Origin: Odontocerum albicorne
Taxonomy: Eukaryota > Arthropoda > Insecta > Trichoptera > Odontoceridae
NCBI GenBank assembly: GCA_949825065.1
Contig: OX463844.1
Coordinates: 1,873,369-1,937,368, forward strand
DNA length: 64,000 bases
Reading direction: 5' to 3'
Below the pieces are notes generated by a model. It was not told the origin of the DNA. It did no database searches and worked only from the letters and a program-made list of their open reading frames with translations. Positions 39,785 to 49,668 of this stretch are shown here, one piece after another. The position numbers were made by a program, and so were the translations under genes. The stretch's first letter is position 1. Every line of letters begins with the position of its first letter.

Positions 39785-40378
39785 TCTTCTTCATTGTCGA
39801 GCTCAATGTTGAGCGTTGTAGTTAGTTATCTAATATGTACGAGTGTGTCTCGAACTCGGCGCACCACCTGTCTCCATCCCTTCCGGTCCTGGCGCATGTT
39901 GAATCTAGCGCTTAAAAATAATCATCTTCCTAGCCTTCACCCAACTGCCCCCGTGATCACCAGCTTCTTCAGACTTTCTAGTTTCATGTTCATTCTTTTT
40001 ATGCACGTTGTCGAAAGTTTTTCGGTAAAATTAAATTAATGGATTATAGGGACATTGGTGCGCCTTGCAGTCCATAGGATAAGGAACATTTGCCTCCAAC
40101 ACGACATTTCGAAAGCATTTATCATGTTTGTTTGTTTTCCTCTCATCATCAATGTTTCCACTCAATGCAGTGCTATGGAGAATAATAGAGACTTAACCAG
40201 ACGACTTTTGGTTAATCTTAGTAAAGACAGATTAGTCCATATCTTTCTTAGACTTGTCAAAGCTACCATTGTCATTCCAATTAGTCTTCAGGTCTTCGAT
40301 TCACATCCTCCATTCCTCGAGATAAGAGCGCCCAAGGTAGACAAACTCGTTGACCTCTTCATAATCTCTTAGCAAGTC
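39785..40378 (-). pseudogene. RTE-like reverse transcriptase remnant
   Basis: The minus strand runs from EIMKRSTSLSTLGALISRNG through GMTMVALTSLRKIW, LSLLRLTKSRLVKSLLFSIA and FRNVVLEANVPYPMDCKAHQ, to CPYNPL, then a broken TGKV-like and RWxQ end. This is the thumb-to-C-terminal part (VxxFxYLGxxIxxxG, RIGMAxxAMxxLxKIW, TKxRLVxxLVFSIxLYGxExW, CWRRMLRIPWTAxRTNxSI). Frames are broken at about 39990 and 40110. A shorter sister is 48590-48925. Confidence 0.75.
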
Positions 40379-40617
40379 CCTTCTTATCAGTATCTAACCG
40401 ATCCACGATAAGAACTTTTATTTTGCTTTTAATAAGTATGTAGTAACATTAAAAAGTTGTTACTGACAACAAATAACACACGATTTATCTACACAAAGAA
40501 AAAAATTACTGCACTTACAACGTGTTGCAGAAATCACTCTCACTGGATGAATATTTAATAATTGTTCCTATTATTGCTTGTAGTTATAGCTGTTTTAATA
40601 AGAGCTATTAACATTCT
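40379..40617. other. AT-rich spacer
   Basis: Nothing recognised. Confidence 0.4.
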
Positions 40618-40792
40618 TTCTGATTCTTCGGAAGAGATTGTCACTTGTCAATAAGCCCGTCATATTATACTGTTTATGACGAAAGTTTAATACAAAACCT
40701 TATGTATTATATAAGGCCGTCATATTGTACTGTCAATAAGCCCGTCATATTGTACTATTTATGAAGAAAGTTTTATACAAAACCTTATATAT
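40618..40792 (+). mobile_element. LINE-1/SINE-A tail, duplicated
   Basis: GGAAGAGATTGTCACTTGTC, AATAAGCCCGTCATATTATA occurs once in full. Then CAATAAGCCCGTCATATTGT, with CCGTCATATTGTAC also repeated nearby and GAAAGTTTTATACAAAACCT after it. A short tandem duplication has formed at the 3' end. Confidence 0.65.
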
Positions 40793-41029
40793 TATAATAT
40801 AGAAAACTAAAGCATTTAGGAGAGCTGGAAATAGCGCTTAAACTACATTTTTTTGTAGATTAAGCGTTATTACTCTTGGTAAGTAAGTTTTCTATAGATG
40901 ATAGGTCCCTGTAGAAAATATTTTATAATACTAAAAGAAATATTATACTCGCATTACTTTATACATATGCATACTTTTAATTATAATATTAAAGTGCATA
41001 CTTGTATCGTGCGTTGGATGGTATCGAAT

Positions 41030-41170
41030 ATGACTTCGTTTTTTGAACACAATGACAACAATAGTTTAGACAATAATACGAAAAGTGACAGTAACAAGAC
41101 GAGAGAGAGTGTCGAGACGAGTGAAGATGAATTAGATGCTGCTGGTACAGATTGTGATAATTATATTTAA
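41030..41170 (+). CDS. Possible small acidic coding frame
   Basis: From ATG the frame reads MTSFFEHNDNNSLDNNTKSD, SNKTRESVETSEDELDAAGT, DCDNYI and stops. The Ser/Asn/Asp/Glu-rich composition is typical of disordered protein ends and unusual for random AT-rich DNA. No clear splice acceptor or promoter was seen, and the frame extends upstream to 40898. Unrecognised. Confidence 0.25.
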   Translation: MTSFFEHNDNNSLDNNTKSDSNKTRESVETSEDELDAAGTDCDNYI

Positions 41171-42494
41171 AAATTAAGAATTCGTAAATATTTTTGTAAA
41201 AAGAAACATTTTTGTACAAAAAATATTCATTTCTAAAACTAGGCATTAATTTGGGATGTAATTTATGGTCCATTACATTTTATCGTCCAAAAAATACGGT
41301 ATGCTAGAAAATTATCCCAACATTTAATAAAATTCCTCACGGTTCATATCGCTTCGTAGTCAGATTAAAAAAAAACATTTTCCAATTATCCTTCCCATAC
41401 ATTTAATTTATAACAATTTATATGTAGGCGCGGATTTCCAACAACAACAGAATATGGTATAATTAAAGGGTTCAGATAGCCTCCAGGCGCAACAGTTCCG
41501 GGCGTAGTGGCCCAAGGCCCAGGCAGAATGGAAATGAGGACCCTCTGAGAATGTGGGGTTAACGCACGGCTAACGGCGGCCAGCCAAGAGGTAGCATGCC
41601 ATTTTAATTTTTTTGCCCTTCCACATTATCCAACCGACATTAGTTTTGTTACGAAACAGTCCAGACTTAGGGTTAATGGAGCGAAGGATCTCACATCCGG
41701 TAGAAGACAACATGAAGACTATTTGGAGACATGTGTAGATCAAAGTCACTAAATATTTATCGACTAAATCATTTACAACTAATTGCTGACAAAAAAAATC
41801 TGTGTAGATTTTTCGCACAATTTCATTGAAAATGTTTTTGTCAAAAATGGTAAAAGGCAATGAAATAAATATACATACTTAACATTTAACGAGAAAAAAT
41901 CTGAAAATAAATTACCTTGTTATAATTTTTATACCAACGATAAAAATTATCTAACTTTTGGAAATTTTGATTATAAATACATTTTTCGTAAACCTGTCTC
42001 ATATTTTGATCTAGACTCAAGAGAGCAAGGGCGATGGCGAAAAAATGAGAATAATTTAAATCAGCTTTATTCATTTATAAAATTGAGCAAACATGCTTGA
42101 AACAAAAATATAATAAATATATATTTTGCGAACTCAAATGAATAAATTGTTCATGATTCCATTAACCCACCAGTTAATCTGTACTAGACCTTGTGAGCTG
42201 GCCACTGCCCATTGAGAGCACCGTGTGAACTGCCCCCGGGGCATTCCTGCCGAGGATCGAAATCGGAGGACGGAGGGTGGACCCAACACGCAATATATGT
42301 ATTGCAGTCATCTGACCCGCCATCTCCAATTATCTCATGGCATTACCCCATAACGACCATTGATTAATAATATTGGGTAGACACCCGTGATAACATAGAA
42401 TACCATAACCCATCTCTTTTATTCGACAATGATTAACTTGAATTATAAAAATGAGAACTATATCGTAGTAATAACTGTTGTTATTTTTTTGGAA
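41171..42494. other. Long spacer with two GC-richer blocks
   Basis: 41460-41590 (TCCGGGCGTAGTGGCCCAAG) and 42170-42330 (ACTGCCCCCGGGGCATTCCT) are GC-richer and unassigned; both might be old retrotransposon pieces. The remainder is AT-rich. No exon supported. Confidence 0.4.
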
Positions 42495-42640
42495 TACATT
42501 ACTTGTATTGTATTAGACTTTCAAACAACTTAAAATATATTATAGAGACCTAAAATGTAAAATAGACTAACAGCATGTTTATAAAAATATGAATGTACGA
42601 GTATGTACCAATGTGAATCGAACCCGCAGCCCACGGGTCG
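42495..42640 (-). mobile_element. SINE-A copy, decayed
   Basis: TTGTATTGTATTAGACTTTC at the tail side, and GAATCGAACCCGCAGCCCAC (B box reversed) at 42609. The LINE-1-like tail itself is lost. Confidence 0.55.
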
Positions 42641-42674
42641 TAAAATCAAATTTGGCACCAATAATTAAAAGAGC

Positions 42675-43226
42675 AATTTATACAGAACCGTTTAGAAAGC
42701 AGACTCTTCTTAAGGGCGCTAATTTATAGAGAACCGTTAAGTGAGCAGACTCTCCTCAAGGGCGCTTATTTATACAGAACCGTTTATAGAGCAGACTCTC
42801 CTCAAGGGCGCTAATTTATACAGAACCATTTAGAGAGCAGACTCTCATCAAGGGCGCTAATTTATACATAACCATTTAGAGAGCAGACTCTCCTCAAGGG
42901 CACTAATTTATACAGAACCATTTAGAGAGCAGACTCTCATTAAGGGTGCTAATTTATACAGAGCCGTTTAGAGAGGAGACTCTCCTCAAGGGCGCTAATT
43001 TATACAGAACCGTTAAGAGAGCAGACTCTCTTCAAGGGCGCTTATTTATACAGAACCGTTTATAGAGCAGACTCTCCTCAAGGGCGCTAATTTATACAGA
43101 ACCATTAAGAGGGCAGACTCTCCTCAAGGGTGCTAATTTATACAGAACCGTTTAAAGAGCAGACTCTTCTCAATGACGCTAATATATACAGAACCGTTTA
43201 GAGAGCAGACTCTTCACAAGGGCGCT
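42675..43226. repeat. 46-base minisatellite, exactly 12 copies
   Basis: Twelve units of 46 bases: AATTTATACAGAACCGTTTA, GAGAGCAGACTCTCCTCAAG, GGCGCT. Differences between units are scattered single bases. The unit corresponds to the minus-strand tail of LINE-3/SINE-C (27519-27570: AATTTATATAGCGCCGTTTA, ...CTCCTTAAGGCCGCT). AGAGCAGACTCT in each unit is a short palindrome-like core. Confidence 0.96.
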
Positions 43227-43553
43227 AATGAATAAAGAAGAAAAAAATTGAAATTTTTAAAGGAATTATTTAAATATAATCCTTAGTAATTGATGTAATA
43301 AGATGTGCATGATTCATGAAACAAACTCCACGGCAAATATTTGCTTTCCAATTGAATTGACTTTGGAATGGCGAGGGGGTCCTCAACAACGATACCCAGC
43401 AACAATAGAACAAATAAGATCCTGTTCTAAAATATAAGATTACCTATATTTCGTTTCAGATTATTTATTACGCTATTTCACGCCAAAGACCCACAGATCT
43501 GGCAGGTGCACAGTAAAACAATTTGTATTATTAGGTAAGATAATGTAAGTTGA
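43227..43553. other. AT-rich spacer
   Basis: No gene recognised. Confidence 0.4.
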
Positions 43554-44120
43554 AAAGTGGCGCATCGCAGCTGCCTTCCGTCCCTCCTATATCACGTCCC
43601 GCTACAGGCTCTATTACAAAAACTGGACAGTGGACAATGTATAGTGCAAAAAGTAGAGGGAGATACGCAAACTGGTGAGAATGTGCGCCTGGACTCCTAC
43701 AACTGTTCTGTTCCACGCAAATATCTCACTACAGAGGTGCTACATCTTATGCGGACTGAATCATTCTCAGACATTATTGAAATTTATCCTCGTTTACGGT
43801 TCATAATCTATCCATCGTCTAGCTCATGACTGAGCATCGTACCTCTCATAATAGCCCTTCAAGACTCCTCTCCATCCACATTCCTGTACTCTGCAGTTCG
43901 AAAAGCAATTTTATCAAGAGTAGCTCTGTTACGTCTCTCACTTGATCAGTCCAACACTTCCAGTAACCACAAGCCATTCCAAACTGTCTTATTTGCAACG
44001 GGTAACGTGTCCACAGAATCGGAGGAATCATCGTTGGGATGTTGCAAACAATCTATCTTCGACTCTCAATTCTTCGATAATGGAGACATTAGTTTGTCTT
44101 ACCGTCCATGGAATTTATAG
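43554..44120 (+). pseudogene. Unrecognised reading frame with one in-frame TGA
   Basis: A single frame stays open for 188 codons apart from one TGA at 43827-43829. It begins after a stop at 43551 (KVAHRSCLPSLLYHVPLQAL) and continues LQKLDSGQCIVQKVEGDTQT, RLDSYNCSVPRKYLTTEVLH, LMRTESFSDIIEIYPRLRFI, then after the TGA SPSTFLYSAVRKAILSRVAL, LRLSLDQSNTSSNHKPFQTV, LFATGNVSTESEESSLGC and DNGDISLSYRPWNL. Base composition is higher in GC than its flanks. This length of near-open frame is exceptional in the window, so it is probably a recently broken gene, an exon, or transposon coding sequence. I do not recognise the family. There is no convincing start codon or splice site at the left edge. Confidence 0.4.
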
Positions 44121-44153
44121 CATCCTTCTCCAGCAAATATAATCCCTTTTCCG

Positions 44154-44519
44154 TTATCTTCTTTTTCTTCTCAGTGTCATGTCAGGACCCCCAACGTTGA
44201 ATATCACTTGAGAGTAGACATCTTTGTCCCCGGCAGCTCGAAAAAGATCTCCAACGCCCCTTATGCCAGTCCAATCACGTATATTGCGGAGCCAGGAGAT
44301 TTGCCTCCTGCCAACACCTCTTCGGCCTTCTATTTTGCCTTGGATGATCAGGTGCGGTAATTTGTACTTTGCTCCTCTAAGTACGTGACCCAAGTAGGAC
44401 ACCTTTCGGATTTTAATATTAGTCAGCAACTCTCTATCAACTTTGGCTCTTTGAAGAACCCTCTTGTTGCTGACTATATCCGCCCAGGGTATCCGTAGCA
44501 TTCTCCGGTGCATCCACAT
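44154..44519 (-). pseudogene. RTE-like reverse transcriptase C-terminal domain, open
   Basis: A stop-free minus-strand frame: MWMHRRMLRIPWADIVSNKR, VLQRAKVDRELLTNIKIRKV, SYLGHVLRGAKYKLPHLIIQ, GKIEGRRGVGRRQISWLRNI, RDWTGIRGVGDLFRAAGDKD and IFNVGGPDMTLRRKRR. Same family as 50649-51400 and related to 28179-28553. 5'-truncated just after CACATTCCG. Confidence 0.86.
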
Positions 44520-44899
44520 TCCGTTATCTACATAAGCTTTTTTTTCAGCTTTACTGCGTTATTTTATGGCATTATAAGGTTTATTTGTACCGTACTTAAC
44601 AACTTAAATTAATTATTTGGGTTTATTTCAATTTTCACAGTTCATATTTGATAATTCAGCAGTATAGATGTGTCAAATTTGTTATGGAGAGCTTCACGAT
44701 TCGACAATGTGTAGTTATTATTAATACATACTATGGAAATAAGATTTTAATTGCTATTAGAACATCATAATGAAGGAGCCCACTTCGAAATCAGCGGTTA
44801 TATTAAGAAACAAAATAATCGTTATTAGGGTGAATAAAATCCAGAAGTGATTCATTAGTGACCATAACAATCTCACAAAGTGACAGTGGTGTGTGGAAA

Positions 44900-45120
44900 T
44901 CGGTCAGGAGATGGTATTGGATATAAGTTCTTCGAAAACGCCGAGAGTAACAGTGTAACTGTAAACGGTGACCGCTACCGTGTCATAATCAAGAACTTTA
45001 TGTCACAACCATAAGGATAAATTAAGTTAAGACAACATGTGGTTTCAGCAAGATGGTGCTAAATGTCATACAGCACGAGTCACGATTGACATTTTACACA
45101 GAATGTTTACAGACTGATTA
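44900..45120 (+). pseudogene. Tc1/mariner transposase central fragment
   Basis: The frame IGYKFFENAESNSVTVNGDR, YRVIIKNFMSQP stops at 45012. A second frame, DNMWFQQDGAKCHTARVTID, ILHRMFTD, stops at 45115. Family motifs are YFFEN...VTVNxxRYxxMI and WFQQDGAxCHTA, where the D of QQDGA is the second catalytic residue. Same transposase group as 10824-11146. No terminal repeats found. Confidence 0.75.
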
Positions 45121-45414
45121 ATCTCCAGAACTTGTAATTTCGACTGTCTACAAAAATTTCTCGATTTAACTGATGCAGGCTTTTTCTGTGGGAAAAGGCT
45201 TTTTTTTAAGGGCGTGTTTAAGACTTTTCTGTCTTATAAAAAACACAAGTTCTTGATAATAATTTATTTGTTTTATTTTTAAAACGTTTTATGTACTTTT
45301 TAATCATTCGCTCAATAATAAAGGCTCTAAATAATTTCGTTATTATAATTACAGCTAAAATTTTAATATTCTTAATGGCCATTAATTTATTCGTACTCTT
45401 CAACATATAATGGC
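45121..45414. other. AT-rich spacer
   Basis: Remains of the transposase may extend to about 45180 (ISRTCNFDC); beyond that nothing was recognised. Confidence 0.4.
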
Positions 45415-45600
45415 GATATTGACAAATTCAAGAGCGTGGCTGGGCCTCATTAATTGAGTATATTCATGTTTAAAACTGCTAGCGTAAGCAAGAAACACAG
45501 ATTTCCATATTGCACGTTTTGGTAATCCTACCAAACCTGAAGAAGCAACAACACTCGTAAACGTCGAGTGCGTGCTAATATAATTGCTAAAAGAAATCTT
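45415..45600 (-). mobile_element. SINE-B copy, minus strand
   Basis: GAGCGTGGCTGGGCCTCATT, GAAGCAACAACACTCGTAAA and GTCGAGTGCGTGCT are reversed SINE-B body motifs. It lies directly beside MITE-B. Confidence 0.45.
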
Positions 45601-45611
45601 ACCTTACTATA

Positions 45612-46182
45612 CTCAAGAAAATGTAGCATGGTCCCTGTGACGTTTGAAATGTCATGTCTCAAAGGGATGGGATAAAATCGTTTTTTTTTACAAATTAACT
45701 CATTTTTTTATAAATTGAAAAATTATTTTTCTTTAAACTGACGTTTTAATTCCTAATTTTCATTATACTGACTTTCTAGTGTATTGTATGATTTGTATTT
45801 ATCTTTAAATAGGCCAAGATACACTATGAATTAATACTAATTACGAACATTTAATTTTATGTATATAAAAATCGAAAATCCAATTATCGGGGTATACCCC
45901 ATCCCTATCCAATGCAGACTGACGTAGTGATTATTGACGAACGTCGCCAAATATTATTTGATTTTAACAAACTGACATATTTTTGCTAATTTGTAACAAG
46001 ATCTATTAATTTGTCATTATTGTTAGTTTTATGCAATATATTTACCTAAATCACTTTCTATTTATTAGAATCGACGTTTATATTAAAGTTGATAAAATAA
46101 TTAAAATTACGGAACGTCGTTTCAAGGTTGTATTGGGGCAAATTTGTGAAACCTGACAGGTGTTATGCTACATTTTCTTTAG
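45612..46182. mobile_element. Tc1/mariner-type MITE-B
   Basis: Ends CTCAAGAAAATGTAGCATGG and, reversed, CTAAAGAAAATGTAGCATAA. TA on both sides (45610-45611, 46183-46184). 571 bases, opposite orientation to the copy at 29736. Confidence 0.85.
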
Positions 46183-46194
46183 TATAGGACCCTT

Positions 46195-46290
46195 CATTGA
46201 TTATTTTTTATCGGGTGCCATCGGGAATCGAAATCGAAACCCCTGGGTGGAGGTTACAATCTTTATGGTCAAGTTAATAAGACGCTTATA
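46195..46290 (-). mobile_element. SINE-A head fragment
   Basis: Reversed head: GCGTCTTATTAACTTGACCA then a B-box region GATTTCGATTCCCGATGG. The tail is absent. Confidence 0.5.
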
Positions 46291-46527
46291 TGTTTAATGA
46301 ATGAATGTATATATGCGATAATCTAAATCACATTTTTTAATCATTGAAAAATGTAAAGAATTATAAGATGAGACAGAATAGAATGAAGTGAATATCAGTT
46401 CTCTCTGTGTATCCCAATAGGGGCATGGTATAATGTTCATTTATCAATTAATACAAAGTATAACATATACTTCATTGCAGCCTTGTCGTTGACAACGATC
46501 CGAGTTGCTTTTTCACCTAAATTTATA

Positions 46528-46962
46528 TGTTGCTGTAGGGATCCATGTTCGTCGCGGAATATTGTCGCATACATACGGTCAATGACCGATGAGATTCGCA
46601 TTCCTCGACAAATTTAAATAAACAGTCCGAAGTTCATACGCCGGCCATTCAAGTCCAAAGATCACCCGCCGGCCAGTCATCCCGTAGCGAGCGGACCGCA
46701 CTACATACTAGAGAGAGAACGCACCACGCTGTCTCGTCGGTTCCGTAAATAGATTGTTACCTACAATACTACAATTGACCATTTCTGCATTCACTGAAGC
46801 GAGGTAGAATCATATCGCGAGCGCACTCCCGCGCCCATTCTGAAATGTTATAAATACCTACGTACTATCAAATAAAGCATTCACTCTCTCTTTCCGCATT
46901 GCGATCTAACGTGTTTTATTTATTTATCAACAATCATAATCATCATATACCTTTAAGGGACA
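46528..46962 (+). mobile_element. Solo-LTR-like repeat
   Basis: Starts TGTTGCTGTAGGGATCC and ends TACCTTTAAGGGACA. TATAAATACC near 46850 and AATAAAGC near 46871 give the promoter and polyadenylation signals; TTATTTATTTATCAACAATC precedes the end as in the other two copies. More diverged in its 5' half, with an extra GCCGGCC-rich part. Confidence 0.55.
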
Positions 46963-47476
46963 TATCCCTAAATTGCTAATGAAATATACGAGTATTTTGT
47001 AAATTAAAAATCCTAACCCTCATGATAATTGACGTTTATTCGGTGAAAATGTTCAATGCCTTACGATCCCAGTAAATTAATGCAAAATATTTATATTTTT
47101 ATTCCCATGTTTGAGAAATATTATATAACTTATCGACCCCTGATCTAAGTGTCCGGCGAGTTTCCGGAATTCCAAACTGGTTTGTGAATGATCCTCCAAG
47201 CACGCAGTCTCGCGAGAGTGGTTCCCGCCACTATTCTACCACCTCCCCTCAACCTCACCACAACCCTTTCATAACTTAATTGTCACCACGCCCGGCCACG
47301 TGGAGAAACACGTGGTGGTGTCTTAATTTGGCTTGTTATTTAAAACATCCCCTGCCCCACGTTAATTTAGCTTATCAACTCAAATTTAAAATGTTTCTTA
47401 TTTATCTACTTATTTAGTAGGTCGAACTACATAATTGCGAAAAAAATTAGAAATGAGAAAACTTATCATAAAACAT
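46963..47476. other. Spacer with GC-rich block
   Basis: 47150-47370 is GC-rich and contains CCACGTG-GAGAAA-CACGTGG, two E-boxes in perfect inversion at about 47299-47318. No exon recognised. Confidence 0.4.
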
Positions 47477-47896
47477 TTAATTAGTCGAATGTGAAAACCG
47501 AAATGAGGCGGTCGCATATGAGAGCTGTGCCCATTTCAGGGGTCATGTCAGTGGCCGCAAAAGTGACCAATGAATGTTTAGGTAATAATATCTAAGTTTA
47601 AGTTGTATAAGGAAATAAAATTCTTATTTGAGATATAATGAATGGTGATTTACTTATAATACCTATTTACATATTTGACAATAAATTGACCGGATGTTTG
47701 GATTGTTGCTACTGAACATGCAGCTAGCTTCACGATGATCCGTCTTAAATAAGACCTCTGCTCGTCCACAACATGGGCCAATTTGACATTTGTGTTACTT
47801 AAAAACGTTTCATTAAGAAAATGAATCCTTATAAGTATAACCATAAGGGTGGTCGCATATGCGACCGATTTCTGCTTATGCCCGTTAAAGGGTTAA
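47477..47896. mobile_element. Possible piggyBac-like MITE
   Basis: The right end reversed reads TTAACCCTTTAACGGGCATA. Both subterminal regions carry GAAAT then GGTCGCATATG in inverted orientation (about 47498-47517 left; 47853-47872 right), and TTAA lies at 47477-47480. The extreme left end is too decayed to align well. Confidence 0.4.
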
Positions 47897-48589
47897 AGGA
47901 CTTATATGAAATCTTAGACTCTGTGCTTGTATTTTGGTCCGTCAAAATCTTGATTTGGAAGCCAACCCATTATATCAACAAGTCCACGGATATCGTCATT
48001 ATTTTATACGTATCCATTTTTTTATTGTAATTTTAATCTAACTCATATTTGCAAATATCTTCGTCATTAATCAAATCTTACACATTTCATGGTCGTATAA
48101 TTTCTGTTCGTAAACTTGGCACCTTATTCAATAAGTTTTGTAGACAACGATGAAATGTCATTAAATAAAAATGTAGTCATTTAAGAATGAGTCGCTTAAT
48201 GTGTTTTGAACTTGTTTGTTAACAGTCACCGGTCTTAATTATGCAACCACTCATAGTTCCAAGAATCGCCAGCCGAGGATGCCTTCTACTGCCTTCGATC
48301 CGGCAATCAGCTAAACCTCAAATGTCGCATGCGAGGTGCTAGCGCTACATGCGCGTAAAATTCTCAAGCCACGTTACTCGTAGGCTCGTGCTTAAACCGC
48401 AACGCATTCCCACGAAGATTGCATATTACATACTATAGGATTAAACTTACGCATGTAAAAATGCTGATTATGGTGTCCTTTTAAAGGTGCTTAAATGATG
48501 ACCTTCTGATCTGAACATTAATTCAGCAAACTGCATGGATTTAAAAATCCTTTATCTTGATTTTTCAATGCTGAACATCTAGGCCCTCT
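47897..48589. other. Unassigned spacer
   Basis: AT-rich; a GC-richer patch at 48260-48420 (CGAGGTGCTAGCGCTACATG) is unassigned. Confidence 0.4.
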
Positions 48590-48925
48590 GCTATGTCTCA
48601 AACTCAACACATCACCTGTCTCCATCCTTCCCGTTCATGAGACATATTGAATGCAGCGCTTAAATAAACCCTTGTGATTTCCTAAGTTTGATCCATCCAG
48701 CTCATTGAGCACCTTCCTTTTGCTCGCCTTCCCTCAACTGTCCCCGTGATCACTAACTTTCATCATTCTTTCGATAATCTCCTATTCTCGAATAGTAAAA
48801 TTGTTGCGAGCCACGGAATACGCAGCATTCGCCTCCAACAGATCTCGAAAGCAGCTCTATTTAGTGTGTTTCCTCTTTTCTCTGGACTCCATACAGTGCT
48901 ATGGAGAATACTGGAGACTTAAAAC
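48590..48925 (-). pseudogene. RTE-like reverse transcriptase remnant
   Basis: Reversed it matches the end of the 39785-40378 family: SIVLY-like then ELLSRSVGGECCVFRGSQQ-like (CWRRxLRxxW), REFRILE-type linker, TGTVEGRRAKGRCSMSWMDQ-like, and a broken end before RRQVMC. Many frame changes. Confidence 0.55.
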
Positions 48926-49109
48926 TCATATATATCTAGCCTTAATTTTATAAATCTACCTTGTAGTGGATATTAATAACCATAGTGACTTATGTGATGA
49001 AAATACTGGAGAAGTGTAGACAGATTCTGCAATATCTAAATGTCTCAAATATAATATATGGAAAAATAGTTACATTGCATCAGAAAATAAAGGAAAGGAA
49101 TATATAAAA
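48926..49109. other. AT-rich spacer
   Basis: Nothing recognised. Confidence 0.4.
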
Positions 49110-49320
49110 CATATTTCAGACCTGTAATTATTTATGTTTTTGAAAATAGAAGTTCTAGTATTCCTTAGAACATCAGGGATGACGGTTTTCCGAGATACAA
49201 CCGGTGTTAAAGACAGAATAATAAATACCGAAAACAGAAGAATGTATAAAACCGTCGTAAAATGGGGTAGGCGTACAAGACGTTGCCGAGATCAGGTTCA
49301 AAAATGGGTGAGACCCGGAT
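49110..49320 (+). pseudogene. RTE-like reverse transcriptase fragment
   Basis: FLRTSGMTVFRDTTGVKDRI, INTENRRMYKTVVKWGRRTR, RCRDQVQKW parallels the 12642 remnant (LLRTSEMKVLRSIAGKTIGD, RVRNTEIRRMC, RWG-QRRR). Ends 50 bases before the ETS exon border, inside what would be its intron. Confidence 0.65.
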
Positions 49321-49368
49321 TCTTCGTATAATTTCTCATGGTTACTAAAAATATAAAATGGAACTCAC

Positions 49369-49668
49369 CATTGGAGCGTCCAGGGCTGGGCTGCTCTGTC
49401 TCCGGTTCACTGTCGCTCTCACTGGCGCTGCTGGGCTCCGAGGGTGGAGCGCCGGTACTGGTGAAGCGCAGGTGCTGTAAGTGTGTGCGGAGTTTGCGAG
49501 CGGCACGCGCGCTGCCGGCCGCCGCCCTGAACCCCGCCCCCCGCAGCAGCAATAGCTCGGTGCCGGAACTGGGGAAAGCGCTGGCCTGGGGCGCCGGTCG
49601 TAGCCTCCACTGCCGCGACGCCCATTCCAGCCAGGAACTGATATGCGCCTCTGTCCATATCCGGGGAT
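49369..49668 (-). CDS. ETS-family transcription factor, Pointed-domain exon
   Basis: A 300-base minus-strand exon. The acceptor (TTTCTTGTTGTAG) ends at 49669 and the donor (CCAATG then GTGAGT) starts at 49368. Both introns would be phase 1, so the exon is symmetric. It encodes about 100 residues. The first 70 form a Pointed (PNT/SAM) domain: DPRIWTEAHISSWLEWA matches DPxxWTxxHVxxWLxWA of ETS proteins. WRLRPAP, a GTELLLLRGAGFR block (usual: G-x-x-L-C-x-L-x-x-E-D-F) and ARKLRTHLQHL (usual: ILWEHLxxL) follow. The last 30 residues are acidic and Ser-rich (SSASESDSEPETEQPSPG), a likely flexible linker. PNT domains mediate protein contacts; the DNA-binding ETS domain must lie on exons outside, or unseen in, this window. 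Insect Ets97D/GABP-alpha is one candidate, but the subfamily is not settled. Its high GC content contrasts sharply with the flanks. Confidence 0.75.

Noticed and set aside
40055..40372. 105-codon plus-strand frame
   Set aside because: It is antisense to the RTE remnant at 39785-40378.
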